A stretch of 64,000 nt of DNA from Rhodothermales bacterium (GTDB lineage: Bacteria; Bacteroidota; Rhodothermia; Rhodothermales; JAHQVL01): contig JAWKNW010000003.1 in assembly GCA_041391505.1 (NCBI GenBank), positions 62,001-126,000 on the forward strand, given 5' to 3'. This document shows positions 50,373 through 59,309 of this stretch, one piece after another (the stretch's first letter is position 1; each line of letters starts with the position of its first letter). A program made the position numbers and the translations under genes. The notes below the pieces were generated by a model. The model had not been told where the DNA came from. It saw only the letters and a list, made by a program, of their open reading frames with translations, and ran no database searches.

Positions 50373-51332
50373 TCATCCGGGCGATGGTCCTCGACCCGCG
50401 ATCGCGGCCATCAGGGCCGCGACATCCCCGATATGGCGTCCGAGCGCCGCCGGCAGCACCGCGCAGGCCGCCGCCGCCTGCGGCAACGCCTCCTGGCGGA
50501 TGATGTCCCGCGCCGGCCCGAGCACCCGGTCCCCCAGCGCCACCGCCAGCGACCCGAGCACCACGATCTGGGGATTGAGCGCATCGATCAGCAGTGCCAT
50601 GCCCCGCCCCATCCAGCGCCCCGCCTCGGCCGCGACGGCCAGCGCCTCGGGATCGTCCGCCAGCATCGCCTCGACAACCGCCCGGATCGGCGTCTCGTCC
50701 GTCCATCGCGCCGGATTCTGCCGGATGGCAAGCTCCACCAGCCCCGCCCCCGAGGCGTACCCTTCCCACGATCCGTCCTTTCCGAAGCCGTGCGGGCCGC
50801 TTTCGCTCAGCCGCCAGTGCCCCACCTCGCCGGCGGTGTCGGACGCCCCGTGAAGCACCTGGCCGTTGACGATGAACCCGGCCCCGAGGCCCGTTCCGAA
50901 CGTGAGGAAGACGAGGTGCCGAAGGCCGGCCCGTCCTTTCCCGACGCCGAAATGGAATTCCGCCAGCGCGCCGGCGTTGCCGTCGTGCTCCACAAAAACC
51001 GGGAGGTCGGGATAGGCCCCCTCCAGCCGCGCCTTGAGAGGGATGCCGTGCCAGCCGGGGAGGTGCGGCGGGTCGATGAGTTCGCCGGGGCCGATGCGCA
51101 GCGGCCCGCCGATGGAGACGCTGAGGGCATCGATGCGCCGGCCGGCGGCAGAGGCCTCGGCGATCGTCGCGTCGATCAGCGCCCGCAGCGCGGGGAACCG
51201 CTCGTCGAAGGGCATCGCCGCCAGCGTCGGGATCTCGCGCCGCTGCAGGATCGCGGCGTCGCGCGTCCCCTCGACGACCGCCGTCTTGGTGCCCCCGATG
51301 TCGAGGCCGATGATCGTCCCGGAGGGCATCAC
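50373..51332 (-). CDS. ROK-family sugar kinase without the zinc motif
   Basis: 319 residues. GLDIGGTKTAVVEGTRDA binds ATP phosphate, VFVEHDGNAGALAEFHFGVG carries the catalytic Asp, and LTFGTGLGAGFIVNGQVLHG and GEVGHWRL complete the ROK core. The CxCGxxGC zinc cluster of ROK kinases is replaced by SESGPHGFGKDGSWEGYASG without cysteine. The substrate is probably a hexose or N-acetyl sugar. The start overlaps the quinone oxidoreductase stop by four bases. Confidence 0.87.
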   Translation of the reverse strand: MMPSGTIIGLDIGGTKTAVVEGTRDAAILQRREIPTLAAMPFDERFPALRALIDATIAEASAAGRRIDALSVSIGGPLRIGPGELIDPPHLPGWHGIPLKARLEGAYPDLPVFVEHDGNAGALAEFHFGVGKGRAGLRHLVFLTFGTGLGAGFIVNGQVLHGASDTAGEVGHWRLSESGPHGFGKDGSWEGYASGAGLVELAIRQNPARWTDETPIRAVVEAMLADDPEALAVAAEAGRWMGRGMALLIDALNPQIVVLGSLAVALGDRVLGPARDIIRQEALPQAAAACAVLPAALGRHIGDVAALMAAIAGRGPSPG

Positions 51333-52300
51333 ACCACCAGCACCGTCGACCCCGTCGTGGCGCGGCTCTGGAGCGCCACGTGGGCCTTCGCAGCCTCCTT
51401 CAGGGGGAAGCGCTGGTTGACAGCGATCCGGACCTTACCGGAGAGCACGGCATCGAACAGCTCGTTCGCGGTGGCCACCAGTTCGTCACGCGTGCCGGTA
51501 TAGTGAAACATCGAGGGGCGCGTGAGATACAGCGACCCCTTCTGCGTGAGGAAGGTGACGGGGATCGGCTCCGCCGGGCCGGAGGACTGGCCGAAGGACA
51601 CCATCAGCCCGCGGATGCGAAGGCAATCGAAGGAACGGATGAGGGTGTCTTTCCCCACCGAATCGTACACGACGGGCAGTTTCGCGCCGCCGGTAATCCG
51701 GTTCACCTCCTCCACGAAATCCTGCTTTGTGTAGATGATGGGGTGATGGCAGCCGTTGGCGCGCGCGAGTTCGGCTTTTTCTTCTGTGGATACCGTGCCA
51801 ATAACGGTCGCGCCGAGCGCGGAGGCCCACTGGCACAGGATGAGCCCCGTCCCGCCGGCGGCGGCGTGGATCAGGATGGTGTCGCCGCGTTTCACCTCGT
51901 AGACCCGCCGGATGAGCATCTGCGCCGTCATCCCCTGCAGCATCATCGCGGCGGCCTGCTCGAACGAGATCGCGTCCGGGAGCTTGACGAGTTTGTCGGC
52001 GGGGAGGATACGAGCCTCTGCGTAGCTGCCGAGCGGGCCGGCATACGCGACGCGGTCCCCGACGCGCACGGCCGTCACGCCCTCACCTACGGCGTCCACC
52101 GTGCCGGCGCCCTCGACGCCGGGCGTAAACGGCAGCGGCAATTCGTACAGCCCCGTCCGGTGGTACGTGTCGATGTAGTTGAGCCCGGAGGCCGCCTGGA
52201 TGAGACGGACCTCCCCCGGCCCGGGCATGCCGACGGATACCTCCTCCCATTTCATGACATCGGGACCGCCGGTTTTATGGATGCGTATGGCGTAGGGCAT
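51329..52300 (-). CDS. NADPH:quinone oxidoreductase (zinc-independent MDR family)
   Basis: 323 residues from the ATG at 52300. It is of the medium-chain dehydrogenase fold without zinc ligands: GLNYIDTYHRTGLYELPLPF (QOR signature), GVEGAGTVDAVGEGVTAVRV, and the NADPH motif IHAAAGGTGLILCQWASALG. These enzymes reduce quinones or enones, often detoxifying reactive carbonyls. It is translationally coupled to the ROK kinase. A longer frame upstream to 52549 runs through hairpin words and is not real. Confidence 0.9.
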   Translation of the reverse strand: MPYAIRIHKTGGPDVMKWEEVSVGMPGPGEVRLIQAASGLNYIDTYHRTGLYELPLPFTPGVEGAGTVDAVGEGVTAVRVGDRVAYAGPLGSYAEARILPADKLVKLPDAISFEQAAAMMLQGMTAQMLIRRVYEVKRGDTILIHAAAGGTGLILCQWASALGATVIGTVSTEEKAELARANGCHHPIIYTKQDFVEEVNRITGGAKLPVVYDSVGKDTLIRSFDCLRIRGLMVSFGQSSGPAEPIPVTFLTQKGSLYLTRPSMFHYTGTRDELVATANELFDAVLSGKVRIAVNQRFPLKEAAKAHVALQSRATTGSTVLVV

Positions 52301-52572
52301 GGTTGAATCAGGCTGTGTGGTGATGGAGCCACGGTACACATCGCCGGCGCGTTTTGCAAGCGGTCTCGCATGCAGACGTGTGGCAGGATGGGGGGCCGGG
52401 GGAAATTTCGTACATGTACACGCGATGCGTACTTGCAGAACAGCATGCGGGCACGCGCACGAAAAAATGGTCTCCCATCCTCCCACACCCCCATACTCCC
52501 ACCCCCAACCGTTGCGCAAAGCCCCGACGTCCCCTATTCTTTCCCGCACTTCCCGCCTGCAACCCCGTACCG

Positions 52573-54618
52573 ATGATCGATCGCCGCACGTTTTTCCGTC
52601 AATCCACCGCCCTCCTGCCGCTCGCGCTGCACGCGCCGCGCCTCGTCCGCGCCCTGCACGCCGGCCCGCTGCCCTTCGGGCTTTATTTCGACGAACAGCA
52701 GCTGCCCACGCTGCAGCGCCGCTTCAACGAAGACCCGCTCTTCCGCCCCTTCCGCGACGAACTCGCCGCAAAGGACCGGGCCGCCGAGCGCCGCTTCCTG
52801 ACGAGCGAGGTAAAATTCAACGATCACCTGTACGATATCGCCCGCGTCGCCGCGACCGCGCAGCAGATGAGCTTTTATGCGCTGATGACCGGAGACGAGG
52901 ACGCCGCCGGCCTGGCCCTGCTCGCGCTCCGAACCCTCGCGAAATTTCCGAAGTGGGACTATTTTCAGGAGGCCGGCCGGTACACCATCAGCATCCAGCG
53001 GGGCTCGGCCGCGACGTTTGCGACGGCGCTCGCGCTCGACTGGCTCGGCGATCGGGTGTCGGACGACGAGCGCCGCGAGCTGCTCACCATCATGGCCGAG
53101 CGCGGCTGCGAAACCACGTTTCGCACGATCTACGGCATGCGGTATCCCGACCGCGTCGTCGGCTGGTCGATGGATCCCGAGAGCAACTACCTGGAGCACC
53201 GCCCCGGCGACATCATCGACCTCTCCAACTGGCCCATCATCCTCAACCGCAACAACCTGAAGGCCGTGCCGGCGTCCGCCCTCGCCATCGGCGCCATCGC
53301 GTACCGGATGACCTTCGGCGAGACGGAGGACACCGCCCGCTGGATCGAGCAGGCCGCCTTCAGCCTCGGCGAGTTCGACGCGCTCTTCGAACCGGACGGC
53401 TCATACGAGGAGAACATTTCCTACGCCGACTACACGGCCGTCCAGCTCATGCAGGGGATCACCCTGCTGGACCGGCACGCCGGCATCGACCTGCTCGACA
53501 TCGTCAACTGGCAGGGGCTGATGACCTTCTCCCTCGAGATGTCGATGCCCACCCACGCCGAGCCCCGCACCGTCGTCAACTTCGGCGACACCGGCCGCTC
53601 CATGTTTTCCGGCACCCCGTTCTGGATCGCGGCCCATGCACGCGACGGGCAGGCCCAGTGGTACGGCACGTACCGGACCATGGGGCACAACGAGTGGTCG
53701 GTAATGTGGTACGACGAACGCGTCCGCCCGGAACCCCCGCCCCGCCGGCCGCACCTGTATGTCTCCGCGCTCGACTGGCTCGTCGCCCGCACCGGCTACG
53801 CTCCCGACGACCTGGTCGTCGCCCTGCGCAGCGGCCGGCCGGCCAATCACGAGCACGCCGACCGCAACAGCCTCATCGTGAAGTGTTATGGCGAGGTCCT
53901 CGTCGCCGATCCGTACCGCCCGCCCTACAGCTACAGCGATCCCTCGTGGATGCTCCGCACCACCGCCGGCCACAGCGCGCTGCTGATCGACGGGAAAGGG
54001 CATCAGTATCACGACGGCCGGGAAGGCACCAACGCTTCCGATGCCGCGGCGCACATCGTGCGCTCGGGGGAACGGAACGGCTACATGTTCTGGGCGAGCG
54101 ACGCCACCGAGGCGTACGCGCTCGTCATGCCGGACGTATCCTCGGTCACCCGCAGCGTCGTCGTGCTACCCGATTGGCCGGCCATCGTCGTGGTCGACAA
54201 GGTGATCAAGTCCAGCACCCCCTCCACCCTCGAAGCCCGCTTTTTCGCGGACAACATGGACGGCGAGGCCACCGTCAGCGCCGACAACGCCATGTTTGCC
54301 GTCGAGCGACCCCATGGCGCGCTGCAGGCCCGTGGCTTCAGCACGCAAAAGGCGTCGGCGTCGGCGGGGCAACTCCCCATTCCCGCCGAAGTAGCCGCGC
54401 GCCATCCGTTTGTGGCGGTGAAGACGGCCGAGCCGGCGCTGGAAAGCCTGCTAATCACCGTCCTCCTCCCCCGCCGGCCGGGGCAGGCCGAAACCATCAT
54501 CCAGGCCGATCACCCCGTGCCGGGGCACCATCGCATCGCCCTGTCGCGCGACGGTCAGTCCGCCGCGTGCACCGTGATCGATTCGGGAACGCTGCCGGAA
54601 TTCGACATCGAGGTGTGA
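52573..54618 (+). CDS. heparinase II/III-like polysaccharide lyase, exported
   Basis: 681 residues from the ATG at 52573. IDRRTFFRQSTALLPLALHA is a twin-arginine-type signal, so it is exported. An alpha/alpha-toroid occupies about 30-400 (DVVGWSMDPESNYLEH-like aromatic residues, NISYADYTAVQLMQGITLLD) and a beta-sandwich follows from about 410. The family hallmark PANHEHADRNSLIVKCYGEV (His and Asn of the lyase site) and DPSWMLRTTAGHSALLIDG are intact. Such enzymes cleave uronic-acid polymers such as alginate or heparan. The substrate is unknown here. Confidence 0.85.
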   Translation: MIDRRTFFRQSTALLPLALHAPRLVRALHAGPLPFGLYFDEQQLPTLQRRFNEDPLFRPFRDELAAKDRAAERRFLTSEVKFNDHLYDIARVAATAQQMSFYALMTGDEDAAGLALLALRTLAKFPKWDYFQEAGRYTISIQRGSAATFATALALDWLGDRVSDDERRELLTIMAERGCETTFRTIYGMRYPDRVVGWSMDPESNYLEHRPGDIIDLSNWPIILNRNNLKAVPASALAIGAIAYRMTFGETEDTARWIEQAAFSLGEFDALFEPDGSYEENISYADYTAVQLMQGITLLDRHAGIDLLDIVNWQGLMTFSLEMSMPTHAEPRTVVNFGDTGRSMFSGTPFWIAAHARDGQAQWYGTYRTMGHNEWSVMWYDERVRPEPPPRRPHLYVSALDWLVARTGYAPDDLVVALRSGRPANHEHADRNSLIVKCYGEVLVADPYRPPYSYSDPSWMLRTTAGHSALLIDGKGHQYHDGREGTNASDAAAHIVRSGERNGYMFWASDATEAYALVMPDVSSVTRSVVVLPDWPAIVVVDKVIKSSTPSTLEARFFADNMDGEATVSADNAMFAVERPHGALQARGFSTQKASASAGQLPIPAEVAARHPFVAVKTAEPALESLLITVLLPRRPGQAETIIQADHPVPGHHRIALSRDGQSAACTVIDSGTLPEFDIEV

Positions 54619-54636
54619 CACGGGGCGTTCGATGGA

Positions 54637-54922
54637 GGGATGATGGATGTTGGATGCGGGATGCAAGATGTTGGATGCGGGAGGTTGGATGCGGGAGGTT
54701 GGATGCGGGAGGTTGGATGCGGGAGGTTGGATGCGGGAGGTTGGATGCGGGAGGTTGGATGCAGGATCTTGGATGCAGGATGTTGGATGCAGGATGTTGG
54801 ATGCAGGATGTTGGATGCAGGATATTGGATGCAGGATATTGGATGCAGGATTACCGATTAACCGCTCGGTTTTTCCATAAACATCCTGCATCTTGCATCC
54901 CGCATCCAACATCCATCATCCC
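54637..54922. repeat. 34-bp perfect inverted repeat enclosing a 14-bp tandem array
   Basis: Arms 54637-54670 and 54889-54922 are exactly complementary. The 218-base loop holds about 13 tandem units of 14 bp, gggaggttggatgc first and then ggatgttggatgca. The frames across it are open because 14 is not a multiple of three, giving odd peptide repeats. There is no sign that these are genes. Confidence 0.85.
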
Positions 54923-54988
54923 GCATCCACCATCGTCCCTGACGCCACCTGGCAATTTTACACGTTCCATTTTTCGATTGGCTTTCCC

Positions 54989-55945
54989 ATGAATGTCTAC
55001 GTCACACGTCCTATCCCGCAACCCGGCATCGACATCCTCGAGGCTGCCGGCGCCACCGTCACCTGCAATCCGGATGACCGCGCGCTGACGCGTGAGGAGC
55101 TACATGAAGCCGTTCAGGGGCGCGACGGCGTGTTATGCCTGCTGTCGGACCGCATCGACGCGGACACCATGGACGCCGCCGGCGCGCAGTGCCGGGTGTT
55201 CGCCAACTATGCCGTCGGGTTCAACAACATCGACCTGGACGCGGCCCGGGCGCGGGGCATCCGCATCACCAACACGCCGGGGGTGCTCACGGATGCGACC
55301 GCCGATATGGCGTGGGCGCTGCTGTTCGGCGCGGCGCGGCGCGTGGTGGAGAGCGATCGCTTCATCCGCACCGGCGCCTGGAAGAGCTGGGGACCGATGC
55401 AGTTCATCAGCGCCGACATCACGGGGCGCACGCTGGGCATCGTAGGCGCCGGCCGCATCGGGACGAACATGGCGCTCAAATCCGCCGGCTTCCGGATGAA
55501 GGTGCTCTACACCGGCCGTCGGCCCAACGAAGAGCTGGAGACCCACCTCGGCGCCCGTCGCGTCGCCCTCGAAGAGCTGCTGCGGGAGTCGGACTTCGTC
55601 TCGCTGCACGTCCCACTCAACGAAAGCACCCGCCACCTGATCGACGACGCGGCCTTGCGCCTCATGAAACCGTCGGCGATCCTGATCAACACGAGCCGCG
55701 GCCCGGTGGTGGATGAAAAGGCGCTCGTGGCCGCGCTGCAGCGGCGTCAGATCGCCGGCGCCGGCCTGGATGTCTACGAAGAGGAGCCGCTCATGGCGCC
55801 GGGCCTCGCCGAACTGGACAACGTGGTGCTCACCCCGCATACGTCGAGCGCCACCCTCACGACCCGGACGAAAATGGCGACGATGGCCGCGACCAACCTC
55901 GTGGCGGTGCTGCGCGGCGAAGAACCCCCGAACCCGGTGGTTTGA
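54989..55945 (+). CDS. D-2-hydroxyacid dehydrogenase (glyoxylate/hydroxypyruvate reductase type)
   Basis: 318 residues from the ATG at 54989. Motifs: FANYAVGFNNIDLDAARARG, GVLTDATADMAWALLFGAAR, GIVGAGRIGTNMALKSAGF (NAD-binding GxGxxG), then ILINTSRGPVVDEKALVAAL (catalytic Arg), GLDVYEEEPL (Glu) and LTPHTSSATLTTRTKM (His). This matches glycerate dehydrogenase/glyoxylate reductase of family GyaR. It converts hydroxypyruvate or glyoxylate with NAD(P)H. It is separated from the heparinase-like gene by the large inverted repeat, so it may have its own promoter. Confidence 0.92.
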   Translation: MNVYVTRPIPQPGIDILEAAGATVTCNPDDRALTREELHEAVQGRDGVLCLLSDRIDADTMDAAGAQCRVFANYAVGFNNIDLDAARARGIRITNTPGVLTDATADMAWALLFGAARRVVESDRFIRTGAWKSWGPMQFISADITGRTLGIVGAGRIGTNMALKSAGFRMKVLYTGRRPNEELETHLGARRVALEELLRESDFVSLHVPLNESTRHLIDDAALRLMKPSAILINTSRGPVVDEKALVAALQRRQIAGAGLDVYEEEPLMAPGLAELDNVVLTPHTSSATLTTRTKMATMAATNLVAVLRGEEPPNPVV

Positions 55946-55948
55946 GTG

Positions 55949-57937
55949 TCAGCGCATCGCCAGCCGGGCGGCCTCGTAGTTTGCCCGGCCGTCGTTCAGG
56001 AAAGCCACGAACCGGTCGACGGCGACGACGCCGCTGACGCGCGCGATGAGCTTGTTCTGCGTCGGGTCGACGATGGCATAGGTGGGCAGCGCGACCGTGC
56101 CGGTGAGGTCGAGTTGATACCGCTGGAGGTCCGGGCCGGCGTCGAGGTCGTCGGTATACAGGCGCAGCGTCACAAACTCGTCGTCGAACTGGCGCGCCAC
56201 TTCCGGATGCGGGAAGACGTTGGCTTCCATCTGCCGGCAATTCGTGCAGGTATAACCCGTAAAGTCGATAAACACCGGCTTGCCGGTCTCCCGCGCTTGC
56301 GCGAACGCCGGCTCGATCTCCTCAAACCACCCCTCGCTGCTCGCATTCGACGCCTCGCTACGTACGAATGAGGCCGTGAGACTCATGTCCGTGCCTTTCC
56401 GCGGCGGCAGAAACGCATCGAGCCGGTTGAGGGGGGCGCCGAACAGGCCCGGAATCAGGTACAGCGAGACGCCCAGGAACGCGATGGCGGCCAGCAGCCG
56501 GCCGGTGCCGATCTGCTCCAGCGCCTCGTCGTGCGCAAGGCGAATCTTGCCGAGCAGGTACAGGCCGGCGAGGAAGAAGATCACGACGGACAACGCGATG
56601 GCCAGCGGCCTCGAAATGATGTTCCAGCCCCAGACCAGATCCGCGTTGGAGAGAAACTTGAGCGCCGCGGCGAGTTCGATAAAGCCGAACGCGACCTTCA
56701 GGCTGCTCATCCAGCTCCCCGAGGCCGGCAGACGGGAGAGCCCGCTGGGAAATAGCGCGAACAGGACGAAAGGCGCGGCAAACGTGGCGCTGAAGATCAC
56801 CATGCCGAGCGCCGGGTAGTTCCACTGCCCCACCGTCGTGGCCGCCAGCAGGGTGCCCACAAACGGCGCTGTGCAGGAGAACGACACCAGCGCAAGCGTG
56901 GCGCCCATGAACACGACCCCGACATAGCCTTTCTGCTCGTTGCTCTGCCGGTTGAAGAAGTTGAGCATGCCGTTTGGCAGCCGCAACTCGAAGAGCCCGA
57001 GCAGCGACAGCGCAAACGCGACAAACACGAGGCCGATAAACAGGTTGATCCACGGATTCGCCGCGATCGTCTGCGCGCCGGATGCGCCGAGCAGGAGCGC
57101 CATCAACAGGCCGAGCCCGGTAAACAGCCCCACGATGGAGAGGCCGTAGACGAGCGCCATCCGGACCGCCTCGCCGCGGTCGTGCGCGTGTTTGGTGAAG
57201 TAGGATACCGTCAGCGGGATCATCGGAAACACGCACGGCATCAGCAGCGCGCCGAGGCCAGCCCCGATGGCCAGGAGGATGAATCCCCAGAGGCCCCCCG
57301 AACGAACCGGGGCGATTTCAAGCGATTCGACGGCCGGGCCGGCCGGCGCCGGCGCAGCGTTTTCGGCCAAAGCGGGAGTCTGGGGCGAGGCGGCCGGCGT
57401 CGAGACCGCCCCCGTGGCGGTTCCGCTGAGCGTCAGGGAGGCCTCGAACGGCGTCCGCGACGGCGGAAGACAGATGAGCGTCTCGTCGTTGCAGATTACG
57501 AACGTCACCGTGCCGGCAAGCGGCGTGGGGCCGGCGGGCGCCCCGGCGCCGACGCGGACGTCGGCTTCCAGAAACGTGTGCTCCTTGACGATGAGGACTT
57601 CTTTTTGGAACGCCTCGTCGTAAAAAACGGTCGGTTCGCGCTGCCGGAGGTCCCCTTCGACGGCGAAGCCCGCCGGCGATTCATTCAGCTTGAACCGAAG
57701 CGGGTAGCTGGGGCTGGGCGAGCCCACGGCATACATCTTCCAGGGTTTGGCGATGGTCGCGTCGAGCCGCAGGGTGACGAGATCCCCGGCCGAGGCCTCG
57801 GCCGGCGCGAGGGTGCTTTTCCAGGACACATACTCGCTCGCCGGCCCCTGCGCCAGCGCGGGAGACGCGATTTCAACCGAAAAACCGAGCGCCAGCAGGG
57901 CGACCAGGAAGACCGATGTGATACGATAGGATGGCAT
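55949..57937 (-). CDS. dsbD: thiol:disulfide interchange protein DsbD
   Basis: 662 residues from the ATG at 57937, with signal peptide (SVFLVALLALGFSVEIAS). The N-terminal periplasmic domain has FVICNDETLICLPPS with its two cysteines. Eight membrane helices follow (GFILLAIGAGLGALLMPCVF with the first membrane Cys; ATLALVSFSCTAPFVGTLLA with the second). The C-terminal thioredoxin domain has FTGYTCTNCRQMEANVF (CxxC about residue 563). DsbD moves electrons from cytoplasmic thioredoxin to periplasmic thiol proteins. The gene is convergent with the hydroxyacid dehydrogenase gene (3-bp gap). Confidence 0.93.
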   Translation of the reverse strand: MPSYRITSVFLVALLALGFSVEIASPALAQGPASEYVSWKSTLAPAEASAGDLVTLRLDATIAKPWKMYAVGSPSPSYPLRFKLNESPAGFAVEGDLRQREPTVFYDEAFQKEVLIVKEHTFLEADVRVGAGAPAGPTPLAGTVTFVICNDETLICLPPSRTPFEASLTLSGTATGAVSTPAASPQTPALAENAAPAPAGPAVESLEIAPVRSGGLWGFILLAIGAGLGALLMPCVFPMIPLTVSYFTKHAHDRGEAVRMALVYGLSIVGLFTGLGLLMALLLGASGAQTIAANPWINLFIGLVFVAFALSLLGLFELRLPNGMLNFFNRQSNEQKGYVGVVFMGATLALVSFSCTAPFVGTLLAATTVGQWNYPALGMVIFSATFAAPFVLFALFPSGLSRLPASGSWMSSLKVAFGFIELAAALKFLSNADLVWGWNIISRPLAIALSVVIFFLAGLYLLGKIRLAHDEALEQIGTGRLLAAIAFLGVSLYLIPGLFGAPLNRLDAFLPPRKGTDMSLTASFVRSEASNASSEGWFEEIEPAFAQARETGKPVFIDFTGYTCTNCRQMEANVFPHPEVARQFDDEFVTLRLYTDDLDAGPDLQRYQLDLTGTVALPTYAIVDPTQNKLIARVSGVVAVDRFVAFLNDGRANYEAARLAMR

Positions 57938-58021
57938 GCGAAACGTCTCCAGGCAATCAGGTGGCGGGTCGGAAGTTCGAGTTATGCGACCAGTACACCC
58001 GACGGCCTCCTCACACGTAAT

Positions 58022-58063
58022 GGAAAAGGGTGTTCGCCACACTCGGTAACGAACACCCTTTCC
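58022..58063 (-). terminator. hairpin after rplI
   Basis: ggaaagggtgttcg and cgaacaccctttcc (one-base bulge) form a 14-bp stem between the rplI stop and the dsbD start, both on the minus strand. It is placed to end the ribosomal operon. Confidence 0.7.
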
Positions 58064-58092
58064 AAAATGTTGCCAGATTTACGGGCGCGTAC

Positions 58093-58557
58093 TCAGGCGG
58101 CCTCGCCCTCTTCCTGGAGCGGCTCGACGCGCACTTTGACCTGCGCCGAAACGTCGCTGCTGAGCCGAACCGTGGCCGAATACACACCGATCATACGGAT
58201 GTCTTCGTTCAGTTCGATCAGGCGGCGATCCAGTTCAAAGCCCTGCTTGGCGAGTTCGATCGCAACCTGCGTGGGGGTTACCGTACCGAAAATACGGTTT
58301 TCTTCGCCCACGCGCGCATGAACCACCACCTCGGCCTGCTCGAGCTGGGCAACCAGCTGGAGCTGCTCCTCTTTCCGCTTCGCGATCTTGCGCGACATCT
58401 GGCGGCGTTCTTCGGTGCGCGCCTTGATCGAACTCGGCGTCGCCATGACACCCAGGTGCCGGGGAATCAGGTAGTTGCGGCCATAGCCGTCCTTTACCGT
58501 TACGACGTCGCCCTGATCGCCCAGCCCGACTACGTCTTGCAAAAGAATGATCTTCAT
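58093..58557 (-). CDS. rplI: 50S ribosomal protein L9
   Basis: 154 residues from the ATG at 58557. MKIILLQDVVGLGDQGDVVT is the universal L9 N-terminus, DGYGRNYLIPRHLGVMATP follows, and a long helix joins the C-terminal domain (FGTVTPTQVAIELAKQGFEL). L9 binds 23S rRNA at the base of the L1 stalk. The gene is last in the rpsF-rpsR-rplI operon, as in other Bacteroidota. A terminator hairpin follows. Confidence 0.98.
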   Translation of the reverse strand: MKIILLQDVVGLGDQGDVVTVKDGYGRNYLIPRHLGVMATPSSIKARTEERRQMSRKIAKRKEEQLQLVAQLEQAEVVVHARVGEENRIFGTVTPTQVAIELAKQGFELDRRLIELNEDIRMIGVYSATVRLSSDVSAQVKVRVEPLQEEGEAA

Positions 58558-58561
58558 AGTC

Positions 58562-58813
58562 TCACCGAACCGTATCAGAAACAAACGGAATAAGTGCCAG
58601 ATGCCGGGCGCGCTTGATGGCGCGCGTCAGCTGGCGCTGCTGCTTGGCCGTAATGCCGGTAATACGCCGGGGCAGGATCTTGCCCTGCTCGTTCAGAAAG
58701 CGCAACAGCAACTCGGTATTCTTGTAGTCGATGTACTCGACCTTCTCCATGCCCGGGACTTTTTCTTCCGAGACATCTTCGCCTTTCGGCATGCGTTTGG
58801 GCTCCATTGCCAT
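58562..58813 (-). CDS. rpsR: 30S ribosomal protein S18
   Basis: 83 residues. EYIDYKNTELLLRFLNEQGK, ILPRRITGITAKQQRQLTRA and KRARHLALIPFV are the S18 signature. It partners with S6 in the platform of the 30S subunit. An N-terminal 20-residue extension (MAMEPKRMPKGEDVSEEKVP) is charged. It is 4 bp upstream of rplI. Confidence 0.98.
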   Translation of the reverse strand: MAMEPKRMPKGEDVSEEKVPGMEKVEYIDYKNTELLLRFLNEQGKILPRRITGITAKQQRQLTRAIKRARHLALIPFVSDTVR

Positions 58814-58847
58814 TCAGCCTCTCGTCATGTGATCGTGGATGGGGGAA

Positions 58848-59195
58848 TCAAGCCGGCGTGCCGGCCTTCTTCGACTGCTCGTAGTGCCGGACCATTTTCG
58901 AATCCATGCGCAGCGTGATGTAGCGCAGGATGTCGTCGTCGATCTCCAGCGAACGCTCCAGACGTGGGATAATCCCGCCCGGCGCGTTCATGTAAAGGTT
59001 GACGTAGTGTCCGTTCCGCTTCTTCTTGATCGGATACGCCAGTCGGCGGTTGCCCCATTCGGTCGTGTCGATGATAGAGCCGCCGTTTTCCTCAATCGTC
59101 TTCTTGACGCGCTGTACGACACCCTTGATCTGATCGTCGTTGAGCACAGCGTTCACGATGTACGTCACTTCGTACATGTACGTGGAATCAGCCAT
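58848..59195 (-). CDS. rpsF: 30S ribosomal protein S6
   Basis: 115 residues. YEVTYIVNAVLNDDQIKGVV, WGNRRLAYPIKKKRNGHYVN and LRYITLRMDSKMVRHYE are S6. It begins the operon with rpsR and rplI. Unlike in many bacteria, ssb is not between rpsF and rpsR. Upstream lies about 345 bp with repeats; the promoter should be close to 59200-59260. Confidence 0.98.
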   Translation of the reverse strand: MADSTYMYEVTYIVNAVLNDDQIKGVVQRVKKTIEENGGSIIDTTEWGNRRLAYPIKKKRNGHYVNLYMNAPGGIIPRLERSLEIDDDILRYITLRMDSKMVRHYEQSKKAGTPA

Positions 59196-59309
59196 TTTAC
59201 CCTGTGGTATGATGATGAATCATGCCCCCGAGGTCGGGAGCAGGGATAGGCAGCCTGATAGCCGCTTCCCCGGCAGAAGATCCGAAAGCGCGGGAATCTT
59301 CACAAAAAC

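Noticed and set aside
54640..54880. Repeat proteins with Cys/Gly/Asp-rich 14-residue units
   Set aside because: They result from a 14-bp tandem repeat read in all frames. The region lies inside a perfect inverted repeat and lacks start signals.
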